This document shows positions 8,806 to 16,511 of a stretch of DNA of 64,000 nt, one piece after another (position 1 is the first letter of the stretch; every line of letters starts with the position of its first letter). A program made the position numbers and the translations under genes. The notes beneath the pieces were generated by a model. It worked only from the letters and a program-made list of their open reading frames with translations, was not told the origin of the DNA and did not search any database. The DNA is from Catelliglobosispora koreensis DSM 44566 (GTDB lineage: Bacteria; Actinomycetota; Actinomycetes; Mycobacteriales; Micromonosporaceae), in assembly GCF_000379685.1 (NCBI RefSeq), contig NZ_KB903249.1:414795-478794 (forward strand), read 5' to 3'.

Positions 8806-8834
8806 AAAAGCGGCCCGCGAGGCGGACCGCTTTT
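8806..8834 (-). terminator. hairpin between the 52-residue gene and the ATP-grasp gene
   Basis: A 13-bp stem (AAAAGCGGCCCGC with one mismatch in its partner arm) and a GAG loop lie 7 nt after the stop of the small gene. CTTTTTATTA follows on the minus strand, as in an intrinsic terminator. It could also act as an attenuator letting some transcripts reach the ATP-grasp gene. Confidence 0.75.
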
Positions 8835-8841
8835 CGCGCCC

Positions 8842-9000
8842 TTAGATGGACTTGGAGATGTCCACTTCACCATCTGAGTTGGTGTCGAGCTCCATCAGAT
8901 CGGCCTTGCCGTCGCCGTCGGTGTCGAACGTCCGGACATCGGCCACGCCATCGCCGTCTGTATCGAACGCTACGACCTCAGTGCGCTCGTCGTCGCTCAC
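8842..9000 (-). CDS. 52-residue acidic protein of three DxDxDG (EF-hand-like) repeats
   Basis: GTG at 9000 with an excellent AAGGAG ribosome site six bases upstream opens a 52-codon frame ending in TAA at 8842. The product is almost only three loops, FDTDGDGVADV, FDTDGDGKADL and LDTNSDGEVDI, spaced about 12-13 residues apart. Each matches the DxDxDG calcium-loop pattern of EF-hand, dockerin and thrombospondin type-3 repeats. There is no signal peptide or membrane segment, so the protein should be cytosolic. A terminator hairpin follows directly. A calcium-binding or ion-buffering role is inferred from the loops only. Confidence 0.8.
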   Translation of the reverse strand: MSDDERTEVVAFDTDGDGVADVRTFDTDGDGKADLMELDTNSDGEVDISKSI

Positions 9001-9133
9001 AGGTTTCTCCTTCGCGGAAAAGTTTGGTTGCTAGCGGCAACTGTGACCAACCAGGTCGCACAAGTCAATCTCAGGGTTTGGCCAGGGTCTGTCCCTGAGG
9101 CCGCTTACGCCAAATGAGCGCACCGTTGAGGAC

Positions 9134-9397
9134 ATGAACAGCATCCACGAGAACTTCCAGAATCAAGGCCTGGTGCGCCCGCGCGAGGGAAGGCTGCTGG
9201 CCGGCGTCGTCGCTGGCCTAGGGCGGCGCTTCGGAATCGACCCGTGGCCGGCCCGGCTGCTCTTCGTTCTGCTGCTCCTGCTCATTCCGGGCAGCCAGAT
9301 CCTCATCTACCCGATCCTGTGGATCCTGATGCCGGCTGAGAAGACGGCGGTCATCCCGGTTGCCCCGGCGCCGGCTGACCCGACCCCGGCTGTCTGA
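9134..9397 (+). CDS. PspC-domain membrane protein
   Basis: An 87-residue protein with the PspC signature: a basic stretch LVRPREGRLLAGVVAGLGRRFGID-type region (shown in part), then WPARLLFVLLLL and a hydrophobic segment ending in LWILMPAE. One or two membrane passes are expected. PspC proteins belong to envelope-stress systems. Small PspC genes like this are common in actinobacteria, often as single genes. The last 47 nt overlap the convergent WYL regulator gene, so both transcripts are antisense at their ends. The tail is Pro/Ala-rich. Confidence 0.85.
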   Translation: MNSIHENFQNQGLVRPREGRLLAGVVAGLGRRFGIDPWPARLLFVLLLLLIPGSQILIYPILWILMPAEKTAVIPVAPAPADPTPAV

Positions 9398-10334
9398 CGT
9401 AGCGCTCCGATAGCTCCCGGAAGTAGTTCGCTAGTTCCGGGGCTTCGGCCTCATCAAAGGTAAACCCGGCTTCGAGCATCCCTAGGTGCAATGCCAGCAT
9501 CTGCGGTGAGTCGGAGCCGGCTTCGATGACGCACGAGTGCTCGTCCAGCGGTTCGATGGGCACGTTCTTCAGGCGCTGGGCGACATATTCAGCCGGGGCG
9601 AAAACCGTTACCCGGGCGCGATAACGCCATGTCACTGTGGCGAACGCGAAGGCGAGCCGCTCGGCGACCTCCTCATCGGACAGTGGACGTGGGGCGAAAC
9701 GCGGCCCGGTGGGGCGATGTATGTCCATGCGGTCGACGCGAAACGTGCGCCAGCCGTCCTTTTCCGGATCCCACGCCAGCAGATACCACCGGCGGCCGGC
9801 GTTCACGAGACGGTGTGGCTCAACGACACGCACGCCCGACTGTCCGCCGTGCGTAAGGTAACCGAACCGCAGCCGTTCGTGATCCTGGCAGGCCGTGGCG
9901 ATGACCGTCAGGGTGTCAGCGTCGATAACCGGGCCGTTTCCCGGAAGCGTCACCATCGTCTTGGCCAGCAGACTGACGCGATGACGCAAGCGGGACGGCA
10001 GAATCCGCTCCAGTTTGGACAAAGCCTGTACTGAGCTGTCCTCGATGCCGGACACCGATCCTCCGGCAGCGGTCCGCAATCCGATCGCCACCGCGACAGC
10101 TTCGTCGTCATCGAGCAGAAGCGGCGGCAAGGCGGCTCCGATGCCGAGCCGGTAACCGCCGCCGACCCCGGCGACCGCTTCGACGGGATAGCCGAGGGTG
10201 CGCAGCCGCTCCACGTCGTTGCGGACCGTCCGTGTGGTGACTGCCAGCCGTGAGGCCAGCTCAGGACCGGTCCAGTCGCGCCGGGCCTGCAGCAGCGAGA
10301 GCAAGCGCAGCAGCCGTGCCGAGGTTTCCAACAT
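9351..10334 (-). CDS. HTH-WYL transcriptional regulator (YafY/PafC type)
   Basis: A 327-residue regulator: N-terminal HTH_11 (about 1-60, with LASRLAVTTRTVRNDVERL), then a WYL domain (about 135-210, with RRWYLLAWDPEKDGWRTFRVDRM) and a WCX C-terminal region. WYL domains sense nucleic-acid or small ligands. The start ATG 10334 has GAAGAA upstream; a longer frame to 10457 would run into the divergent gene. The neighbour epoxide hydrolase starts 62 nt away in the other direction, so this protein probably controls it and itself from the shared spacer. Confidence 0.9.
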   Translation of the reverse strand: MLETSARLLRLLSLLQARRDWTGPELASRLAVTTRTVRNDVERLRTLGYPVEAVAGVGGGYRLGIGAALPPLLLDDDEAVAVAIGLRTAAGGSVSGIEDSSVQALSKLERILPSRLRHRVSLLAKTMVTLPGNGPVIDADTLTVIATACQDHERLRFGYLTHGGQSGVRVVEPHRLVNAGRRWYLLAWDPEKDGWRTFRVDRMDIHRPTGPRFAPRPLSDEEVAERLAFAFATVTWRYRARVTVFAPAEYVAQRLKNVPIEPLDEHSCVIEAGSDSPQMLALHLGMLEAGFTFDEAEAPELANYFRELSERYVRQPGSGQPAPGQPG

Positions 10335-10396
10335 TTCTTCATTCTCGCCGATAAAAGCGGAACGAACCTTTCCGCTATTCGGTTTAGCGTTGGGGC

Positions 10397-11572
10397 ATGA
10401 CGATGAAGCCGTTCCGGATGGAAATCCCGCAAGCCGACCTCGACGACCTTCGCTCACGGCTGACCGCCGCCCGCTGGCCCGCCCAGACCGGCCCTGACGA
10501 CTGGAGCCGTGGTGTCCCGGTCAGCTACCTCAAGCCGCTGGCCGGCTACTGGATGGACGGTTTCGACTGGCGGGCACAGGAGGCCAAGCTCAACGAGATC
10601 CCGCAGTTCCTGACTGAGATCGACGGGCAGACGATCCACTTCTTCCACGCCCGCTCGGCCGAGCCGAACGCGATGCCGATCATCCTGACGCACGGCTGGC
10701 CCAGCTCGCCGGCCGAGTTCGCCGAGCTTGTTGGCCCGCTGACAGATCCTGTCGCCCACGGCGGTGCCGCGGCCGACGCATTCCACGTCATCGCGCCGTC
10801 CCTGCCCGGCTATGGATTCTCGACACCCTTGTCCAGCAACGGTTTCAGCTTGTTCGGCGTGGCCCAGATGTGGGCGAAGCTGATGAGCGAGCTGGGCTAT
10901 GAGCGTTATGCCGTTCAGGGCACCGACGTGGGATCGGGAGTGGCAGGCATGCTGGCCATGCTTGACGCACAACATGTCGCGGGAGTTCATCTTTCCGGAA
11001 CCAGCGCTGGTACGCCCTTCGGCCCGCCCCTGGACGTGGACCAGTTCGAAGGCACCGACCGGGCCCGGGCCGAGCAGTTCAACAAGTTCCGCGAGGACGG
11101 CATCGGCTATCTCGCGATCCAGTCCACCCGCCCGCAAACGCTGGCCTATGCGCTAAACGACTCCCCGATCGGCCAGCTCGCGTGGATCAGCGAGAAGTTC
11201 CGCGAGTGGTCACATGAGGAGATCGATCGCGACCAGCTGCTGACGAACGTCAGCCTCTACTGGTTCACCGGATCCGGGGCGTCGACCGCGCACGCCGTTT
11301 ATGACGGCATGCAGGCGTGGAAAGCCTTTGCGGCACAACAGAACCACGGCGGCGACGAGCAGTGGCAGGGCGAGCAGTGGCAGGGCGAGCAGGCCGGTCC
11401 GCCCACGGGAGTGTCGGTCTTCGCGGCGGACAACACCATCCGTGCCCTGATGGACCCGGCCGGCAAAATCGGTCACTGGACCGAGCACGACAAAGGCGGC
11501 CACTTCGCGGCGATGGAAGTGCCAGACCTGCTGATCGCCGACATCCGGGCTTTCTTCGGCCCACTTCGCTAA
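10397..11572 (+). CDS. epoxide hydrolase (EHN domain, alpha/beta hydrolase)
   Basis: A 391-residue microsomal-type epoxide hydrolase opening epoxides to diols. The EHN lid domain (about 4-110, with FRMEIPQADLDDLRSRL) precedes the alpha/beta core. Visible are the oxyanion motif HGWPSS, the nucleophile Asp in GTDVGSG and the catalytic His in KGGHFAAMEVP. Acid and ring-opening Tyr are plausible in the cap. A 15-bp unit (GAGCAGTGGCAGGGC) is repeated at about 11358-11390, giving QWQGEQWQGEQ in a surface loop. It is divergent from a WYL regulator, a common pairing in actinobacteria. Confidence 0.92.
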   Translation: MTMKPFRMEIPQADLDDLRSRLTAARWPAQTGPDDWSRGVPVSYLKPLAGYWMDGFDWRAQEAKLNEIPQFLTEIDGQTIHFFHARSAEPNAMPIILTHGWPSSPAEFAELVGPLTDPVAHGGAAADAFHVIAPSLPGYGFSTPLSSNGFSLFGVAQMWAKLMSELGYERYAVQGTDVGSGVAGMLAMLDAQHVAGVHLSGTSAGTPFGPPLDVDQFEGTDRARAEQFNKFREDGIGYLAIQSTRPQTLAYALNDSPIGQLAWISEKFREWSHEEIDRDQLLTNVSLYWFTGSGASTAHAVYDGMQAWKAFAAQQNHGGDEQWQGEQWQGEQAGPPTGVSVFAADNTIRALMDPAGKIGHWTEHDKGGHFAAMEVPDLLIADIRAFFGPLR

Positions 11573-11582
11573 CCACATGAGC

Positions 11583-11611
11583 TGTGGGCCCGGAACGTTT
11601 CCGGGCCCACA
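11583..11611. terminator. bidirectional terminator between epoxide hydrolase and VOC genes
   Basis: A perfect 13-bp stem (arm TGTGGGCCCGGAA) with a 3-nt loop is followed by AAAAGCTTTT. It lies between two convergent stop codons (11572 and 11619). The outer 10 bases of each arm equal those of the hairpin at 4251-4280. Confidence 0.85.
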
Positions 11612-11618
11612 AAAGCTT

Positions 11619-12266
11619 TTACTCCGGCCGTTGCCACGTGCAGACGCAGGCCTCGTTGCCTTCCGCGTCGGCGAGCACCCACCAGTGCGGCGCTTGCTCG
11701 TCGCTCACGAGCCGCCCGCCGGCCGCGAGGGCCGCCTTCACGCGGGCTTCGGCCTGATCGTGGGCTACCCACACATCGAAGTGGACCCGGTTGCGCTGCT
11801 CGCGCGGAGCGTCCATCTGCTGAAAGTAGGTCAGTGGCCCGCGCCGTTTGGCATCGATCAGGTCATCGGGGCAATCGCCCCGATCCTCGTAGCCGAACAC
11901 GGCACGCCAGAACGGCAGCACCTCCGGGATGACGAGCGCGTCGATGCAAACCTGGATGTTTTGCACCGCGGCCGGGTCAGCCCTGAGGCCGTGCTTTCGC
12001 GCGAGTTCCGAAATCTGCTGAGCCGTCTCGACGTCCTGGGCGGTCAAGCCGTAGAACCCCTCGCCAACGTTGATCAGACGGACCGTCACGCTGTCTCGCC
12101 GGACATCGATATCAGGACTGGCTAGCTCGCTGATGGCGTGCGCGAACCGGGTGCCCTCGGAAAATGAGGCAGGCCGGAAGACGGCACACACTCCGTCGCC
12201 GATGACCCGCCAGTCGTCGACTCCGGCGCTGTCGTGGAACTGCCGGGGAGAAATCTTTTCTGCCAT
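11619..12266 (-). CDS. VOC/glyoxalase-like protein with N-terminal pterin-dehydratase-like domain
   Basis: A 215-residue protein in two parts. Residues about 1-95 resemble a pterin-4a-carbinolamine dehydratase fold (FHDSAGVDDWRV, then FAHAISELA and VTVRLINVGEGFYGLT), but the catalytic His-His-Pro of true dehydratases is absent. Residues about 105-215 are a glyoxalase-like VOC module (FWRAVFGYEDR, RVHFDVWVAHDQAEARV, WWVLADAEGNEACVC). Similar fusions are widespread in actinobacteria without known activity. It is divergent from the second WYL regulator, 61 nt apart. Confidence 0.8.
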   Translation of the reverse strand: MAEKISPRQFHDSAGVDDWRVIGDGVCAVFRPASFSEGTRFAHAISELASPDIDVRRDSVTVRLINVGEGFYGLTAQDVETAQQISELARKHGLRADPAAVQNIQVCIDALVIPEVLPFWRAVFGYEDRGDCPDDLIDAKRRGPLTYFQQMDAPREQRNRVHFDVWVAHDQAEARVKAALAAGGRLVSDEQAPHWWVLADAEGNEACVCTWQRPE

Positions 12267-12327
12267 GCGGCGAGTATTACCCGAGTTCCCGACATCCTCT
12301 GTCGTATATAGCGGCGATCATGGTCTC

Positions 12328-13290
12328 GTGCGCGCTTCCCGGATGATGTCGCTCCTGCTGCACCTGCAAGTGCGTGGGCAGGCCAGCGGAAAAGACCTGG
12401 CCAGGCAGCTGGAGGTCAGTGAGCGGACCGTTCAGCGCGACGTTGACGCTCTCGTGGCGGCTGGCGTGCCGGTCCGTTCGGCTCGGGGGCCTGCTGGCGG
12501 CTATAGCCTTGATGGCGGCTATCGCACCCGGCTGACCGGAGTAGGGCTCGATGAGGCCGGTGCGCTGGCCTTTCTCGGCCTTTCCGGCCCAGCTCAGCAG
12601 CTCGGCCTGGGCGAGGTGCTCGAAGGCGCCCGGATCAAGGTTTGGGCCAGCCTGACCAGCGAGGCACGCAAGCGGGCGGGTGACGCCGCGGCCCGATTCC
12701 ACCTCGACCCCATGCGGTGGTACGGGACACCCGAGCCCGTGCCCTGCTTGTCGCAGCTTGCCGAAGCCGTGTGGAGGGACCGCCGGGTGCGCATGACCTA
12801 TGTCCGCGACGGACAGTCAGCCTTGCGCGACGTGGAGCCGATGGGTCTCGTGCTCGCGGGCGGCGACTGGTATCTCATCGCCTTCCGTGATGGGCGACGG
12901 CGCACCTATCGCATTTCCCGGGTGACCGCTGTGGAGCTTCTCGACGAACCCGTGCGCCGTCCCGCCGGGTTCGACTTGGCTCAGTCGTGGTTGGACACAC
13001 GCGCCGAGCTAGAGCGGGAGCAGACCGCCGTCGAGGTGACGTTGCGCATCGCGGCAAGTGCCTTACCTCGCCTGCGGAAAATGGTGCCCGTGCACGGACA
13101 GGACGCCATTCCCGTCTCGGTCACGGGAGAAGCCGAGATCACGGTTGCGTTCGAAAGCGAAGTCTGGGCACGCGAAGCCATCCTCAGCTTTGGTTCCGCG
13201 GCAGAAGTGCTGAGCCCTCTTGCCATGCGGGAACGCATCGCCGCGGAGCTGAAGGCCACCAGTGCGCGTTATGGCGTTAGCGGCGCCTAG
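12328..13290 (+). CDS. HTH-WYL transcriptional regulator
   Basis: A 320-residue regulator. HTH_11 lies near residues 5-60 (VRASRMMSLLLHLQVRG, LEVSERTVQRDVDAL), the WYL core near 140-215 (GGDWYLIAFRDGRRRTYRISR), and a WCX tail follows. GTG 12328 is chosen because family members start with an RASR-like stretch; ATG 12343 is the alternative. TATATA at 12305-12310 could be a -10 box, giving a very short leader. The divergent VOC gene is the most likely target. Its 3' end overlaps the TIR gene by 14 nt. Confidence 0.88.
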   Translation: MRASRMMSLLLHLQVRGQASGKDLARQLEVSERTVQRDVDALVAAGVPVRSARGPAGGYSLDGGYRTRLTGVGLDEAGALAFLGLSGPAQQLGLGEVLEGARIKVWASLTSEARKRAGDAAARFHLDPMRWYGTPEPVPCLSQLAEAVWRDRRVRMTYVRDGQSALRDVEPMGLVLAGGDWYLIAFRDGRRRTYRISRVTAVELLDEPVRRPAGFDLAQSWLDTRAELEREQTAVEVTLRIAASALPRLRKMVPVHGQDAIPVSVTGEAEITVAFESEVWAREAILSFGSAAEVLSPLAMRERIAAELKATSARYGVSGA

Positions 13291-15619
13291 CGCCCCGTGG
13301 CCGTTTGCGGCGCGCTGGCCGGACACTTTCTTCGATCTGTTTGGCTTCCTGCCCTTTCCCTAGCGCGCGAAGCACTTTGGCCAGGCGTCTGGCGGATTCG
13401 GCGACGTCGGGGTGGTGATTGGACAGAACAGCCCTGCGTTTGGCGAGGATTTCGCGCTGGAGCCGTTCGGCGGTAACCAAATCACCCTCCTCATAGCCGA
13501 CTTCGGCGAGGTTGCTGCCGGTCGTCAGGGTGTCGGGATGGTCCTTGCCGAGCTCGTGCTGGCGCACCGAATAGCACTCCTCAAGCAGCCGGCGCGCGGC
13601 ACCGAGGTCGTCTAGGGCAAGCAGATCCAGGGCCAGATTGTGCTGAGAGGTCAGCGTGTGTGGATGCACTCGCCCGAGCAAACGATAGCGGGCCGCCCAA
13701 ACTTGTTCGTTGATTTCCTTCGCGCGCTCGAAGTCGCCCTCGGCGCGCAGGTCCAAGGCCAAGTCACTCGCGGACGTCAGAGTGTCGGGATGGTCTTTAC
13801 CCAGCACGCGCTGACGCTGTTTCCAAATAGTCTCGTCCAGTGCGCGGGCAGCCGCGTAATCCTCAAGCTGATAGCGGCAGGCGGCCAGTTTGACGCCCGC
13901 GTTCATCGTGTCCGGATGGTCCGTGCCAAGGGTTTCCGCCAGCTCGTCATACAGCGCGACGGCTGTCAGGTCGGCGGAGCGGACGTCCCCGGCGGACAGG
14001 AGATACCAGACGGCGGCGCTAGCCATGTTGCGCAGCAACGGATTAGCGCTGCGCGCCGGCCGCAGGGCGAGCAAGTGTGGCATCAGCTGGCGCCAGCGGA
14101 CCCAAAGCCGGGGATTGCTGCCGTCGTCGGGTTGTGCCGCCGAGACGATGTTTTCGGCGACCGTACTCACGGCGCGGCGCTCGGACTGGTCCATGCCGTC
14201 GGCGATCACCGAGCGCGTGAGCCGGTGCAGCTGAAGTTGTCGTGATCCAGGCGAAGCGGGAAAGGCGAGGCCCACCGTGCGGACGGCTTCGGCGCAAGTG
14301 GACAGTGCGGCGGCAGTGTTGAGGGCGGCCAGCGCCGGCGGCAACGCCTTGCGGGCTGAGCCGGTGAACAAGTCCAGCGGAACGGGTTCGGGCCCAAGAA
14401 GCGCACAAACCCTTGCCAGCTCCCAAGCGGCCGGATTCTCCTGCGCTAGGCGGCGAAGCGAAGCTTCCACGGCCTGCGCCAGGGAAGTGCCATAACTCCC
14501 CGGCCCGGCCAGCTGCATCGCCTTCTGTGGATGGCTCATCAGCAGCAGCTGATAGTCGTCAACGGGCATCTTCGACCCAGCCAGGACGCCCACGGCCTGA
14601 GCGATCGCGAGCGGGAGATTCCCAAGCTGGCCCGCGAGCGTGCCTGCTTGCGCCTCGGTCAGCGCGCCCACGCCGTTGCGCAGCATCTCGACGGACTCAG
14701 CCCGGGTGAACGGCCCGATGTTCACGGTCTGGCCAACATCGCGCCAGTTGGCGTCACGTGACGTGATCAGGATGTGCCCACCGCCGGAGGGCAGTGAGTC
14801 TTGCAGTTGGTCGGCTGACCCGGCGTTGTCAAAGACGATGAGCCAGCGGCTGTTCTCGCGCAGGGCGGCGCGAAGCCGGTCGACGGCTTCCGGAATCGGT
14901 GTCTCAGGGCTCGCGACGCCAGCATCGACCGCGAACGCGCTCAACTGGCCGTCAACGAGTTCCGGGCGCTCAGCGTCCACCCACCACACCTGGTCGTAGT
15001 CGCTGCGGTAACGGTGCACGAACTCGGTCGCGACCTGAGTCTTGCCGACCCCGCCCAGACCATGCAGCGCCTGCACGACAGTCCGGTCACCGGCTTGCAA
15101 CTGCCGCCGGATGAGCTCCAGCTCATGTGAGCGCCCGGTAAACGCGGCGTTCCTCGGCGGAGCCGAAAACGCTTGTCCCAGCACGGGTTTGGCGGTGCGC
15201 TCGGCGCGCCACATCCCGACGCGCTCGACGGCGTGCATGAGCGCCCGCACGGTCGCGACCTCAGACAGCCCGAAGACGTCGGCGTAAAGCACAGGCCGGA
15301 AGATCGTTGGTATCTCGTCGAAAGGCTCAATCCGTAGCGGGATTAGCCGGTCGTCGCCGTCGGGACGAGACCACCACGCCCGCAACTCCTGTTTGGAGTA
15401 TTTGTTTTCAAAGTAGACCCGCGAATAGAGCGCGACCATCCAGTCAGACTCGTCCAGCGCTTCCTCCATGCGCTGGACCCAGTTCTCCCCGCGCCGCCAA
15501 TGGCGGTCAACGATCACGCGGTAGCCGGCGCCTTCCAGCCTTTCGGTTACCCAGTCGGCCCAGTCATCGTCCGGCCCGGCGTGCGAAATGAAGATGTCGT
15601 ATTTTCGTGATCCAGCCAC
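13277..15619 (-). CDS. TIR - NB-ARC - TPR protein (bacterial NLR-like STAND ATPase)
   Basis: A 780-residue three-part protein. TIR domain, residues about 6-135: KYDIFISHAGPDD, and Glu78 in SKQELRAWW at the place of the catalytic Glu of TIR NADases. NB-ARC domain, about 160-420: Walker A GLGGVGKT (187-194), Walker B LIVFDN (260-265), ITSR sensor, GNLPLA. C-terminal kinesin-light-chain-like TPRs, about 540-765, with repeated LGKDHPDTL units. The order matches animal and plant NLRs and bacterial antiphage STAND proteins: TPRs sense, NB-ARC oligomerises, TIR acts. The start is GTG 15619, 7 nt after the TerD-like gene stop, so the two form an operon. Antiphage function is inferred. Confidence 0.9.
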   Translation of the reverse strand: MAGSRKYDIFISHAGPDDDWADWVTERLEGAGYRVIVDRHWRRGENWVQRMEEALDESDWMVALYSRVYFENKYSKQELRAWWSRPDGDDRLIPLRIEPFDEIPTIFRPVLYADVFGLSEVATVRALMHAVERVGMWRAERTAKPVLGQAFSAPPRNAAFTGRSHELELIRRQLQAGDRTVVQALHGLGGVGKTQVATEFVHRYRSDYDQVWWVDAERPELVDGQLSAFAVDAGVASPETPIPEAVDRLRAALRENSRWLIVFDNAGSADQLQDSLPSGGGHILITSRDANWRDVGQTVNIGPFTRAESVEMLRNGVGALTEAQAGTLAGQLGNLPLAIAQAVGVLAGSKMPVDDYQLLLMSHPQKAMQLAGPGSYGTSLAQAVEASLRRLAQENPAAWELARVCALLGPEPVPLDLFTGSARKALPPALAALNTAAALSTCAEAVRTVGLAFPASPGSRQLQLHRLTRSVIADGMDQSERRAVSTVAENIVSAAQPDDGSNPRLWVRWRQLMPHLLALRPARSANPLLRNMASAAVWYLLSAGDVRSADLTAVALYDELAETLGTDHPDTMNAGVKLAACRYQLEDYAAARALDETIWKQRQRVLGKDHPDTLTSASDLALDLRAEGDFERAKEINEQVWAARYRLLGRVHPHTLTSQHNLALDLLALDDLGAARRLLEECYSVRQHELGKDHPDTLTTGSNLAEVGYEEGDLVTAERLQREILAKRRAVLSNHHPDVAESARRLAKVLRALGKGQEAKQIEESVRPARRKRPRGARRR

Positions 15620-15626
15620 GGCGGCC

Positions 15627-16418
15627 TTAGACGAACTTCACGCCGAACAGATCGCCCGCTTCGATCAGGCTGGTTATTCCCTCGCCGCTCTCCACGAAAA
15701 TCCACTCGTCGGCACCGGCCGGGTGAGCCCTTCGGATGAGCTTGCCGACGATCACCGCGCGGTGCCCGTCGCCGTAGTCGGCGTCGAGTTCATGGCGGGC
15801 GAACTCCCGCGTCGACCCGTCGGGCAGCACCTCAGAGAAGGTCACCAAGCCGTCGACGACGTCGGCGAACTTGTGCTCGACAGCGCCGGTCTGGATGTAG
15901 GCGACAAAGACCACCTTGGCGATCTCATCAACGACCAGGGGCAGGTCAGCGATGATCGTCTCATCCAGACTGCCCGAGCCGTGGGGACGGCGGCCCTGGC
16001 GGAACAGGGAAAGATCCTTGGATCTGATCCAGGCGTGGTGCACCGAGTAGTAGGGGTCGTGGCGGGGAACCGTGCCATTCTCGTCGACCATGAAAGCGGC
16101 GAGGTGGAAGAGCAGGTCGTCGGGTGACTTGTGGGCGTCGTAGGTGAGGCGTGCCTCCACTTTGGACGTTAGACCGGGCTCGTCAGCACGAAACGCCACG
16201 TTGATGCCGGTCTCATCGATGCCACCGGGGGAGTGCACGTGGTAGGCGGGCTCTGCGGGCACCCGGCTCGTTGGCGGGCCGGGCCGGCGAGATCCCGCCG
16301 TCGTCTTCCCCTGCCTCGTGGAATCACCGTTGCGGTCGGTCGGCATGTGCGCTCCATCCGTGTGTTGGCGTAGCTCCGGCTCCGAACCAGCCCACCACTG
16401 CACGAACCTGTTCCACAT
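15627..16418 (-). CDS. TerD-family protein (tellurium-resistance/stress type)
   Basis: About 263 residues: a charged, low-complexity N-terminus of about 75 residues, then a TerD-like fold (about 80-260). Recognisable are LTYDAHKSPDDLLFHLAAF, VVFVAYI, GSLDETI at the usual DDE calcium site, and ARHELDADYGDGHRAVIVGKL. The first calcium motif (normally DLDxS) reads DLLFH, so ion binding is probably altered. ATG 16418 is chosen; TTG 16448 and ATG 16346 are other options. TATATC at 16481-16476 may be its -10 box. Sitting 7 nt before a TIR-NB-ARC-TPR gene, it is probably part of the same defence or stress unit. Confidence 0.78.
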   Translation of the reverse strand: MWNRFVQWWAGSEPELRQHTDGAHMPTDRNGDSTRQGKTTAGSRRPGPPTSRVPAEPAYHVHSPGGIDETGINVAFRADEPGLTSKVEARLTYDAHKSPDDLLFHLAAFMVDENGTVPRHDPYYSVHHAWIRSKDLSLFRQGRRPHGSGSLDETIIADLPLVVDEIAKVVFVAYIQTGAVEHKFADVVDGLVTFSEVLPDGSTREFARHELDADYGDGHRAVIVGKLIRRAHPAGADEWIFVESGEGITSLIEAGDLFGVKFV

Positions 16419-16511
16419 TAGCCACCCCAGCAGGCGAGTTCCGACCAATCACGGTACTGGACGAGCGCAACCGTCGATATAGACGATCGTGCCCGCATGT
16501 GGGCTGTCAGG

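Noticed and set aside
9026-9095. Short inverted repeats between the 52-residue gene and the PspC gene
   Set aside because: Stems of 5 bp or with bulges; no gene ends there, so no terminator or riboswitch can be supported.
13277-16418. FxSxx-COOH (Fxs) RiPP-like system, suggested by a TIR/NB-ARC/TPR protein
   Set aside because: No small peptide ending in FxSxx and no radical SAM protein were found nearby.
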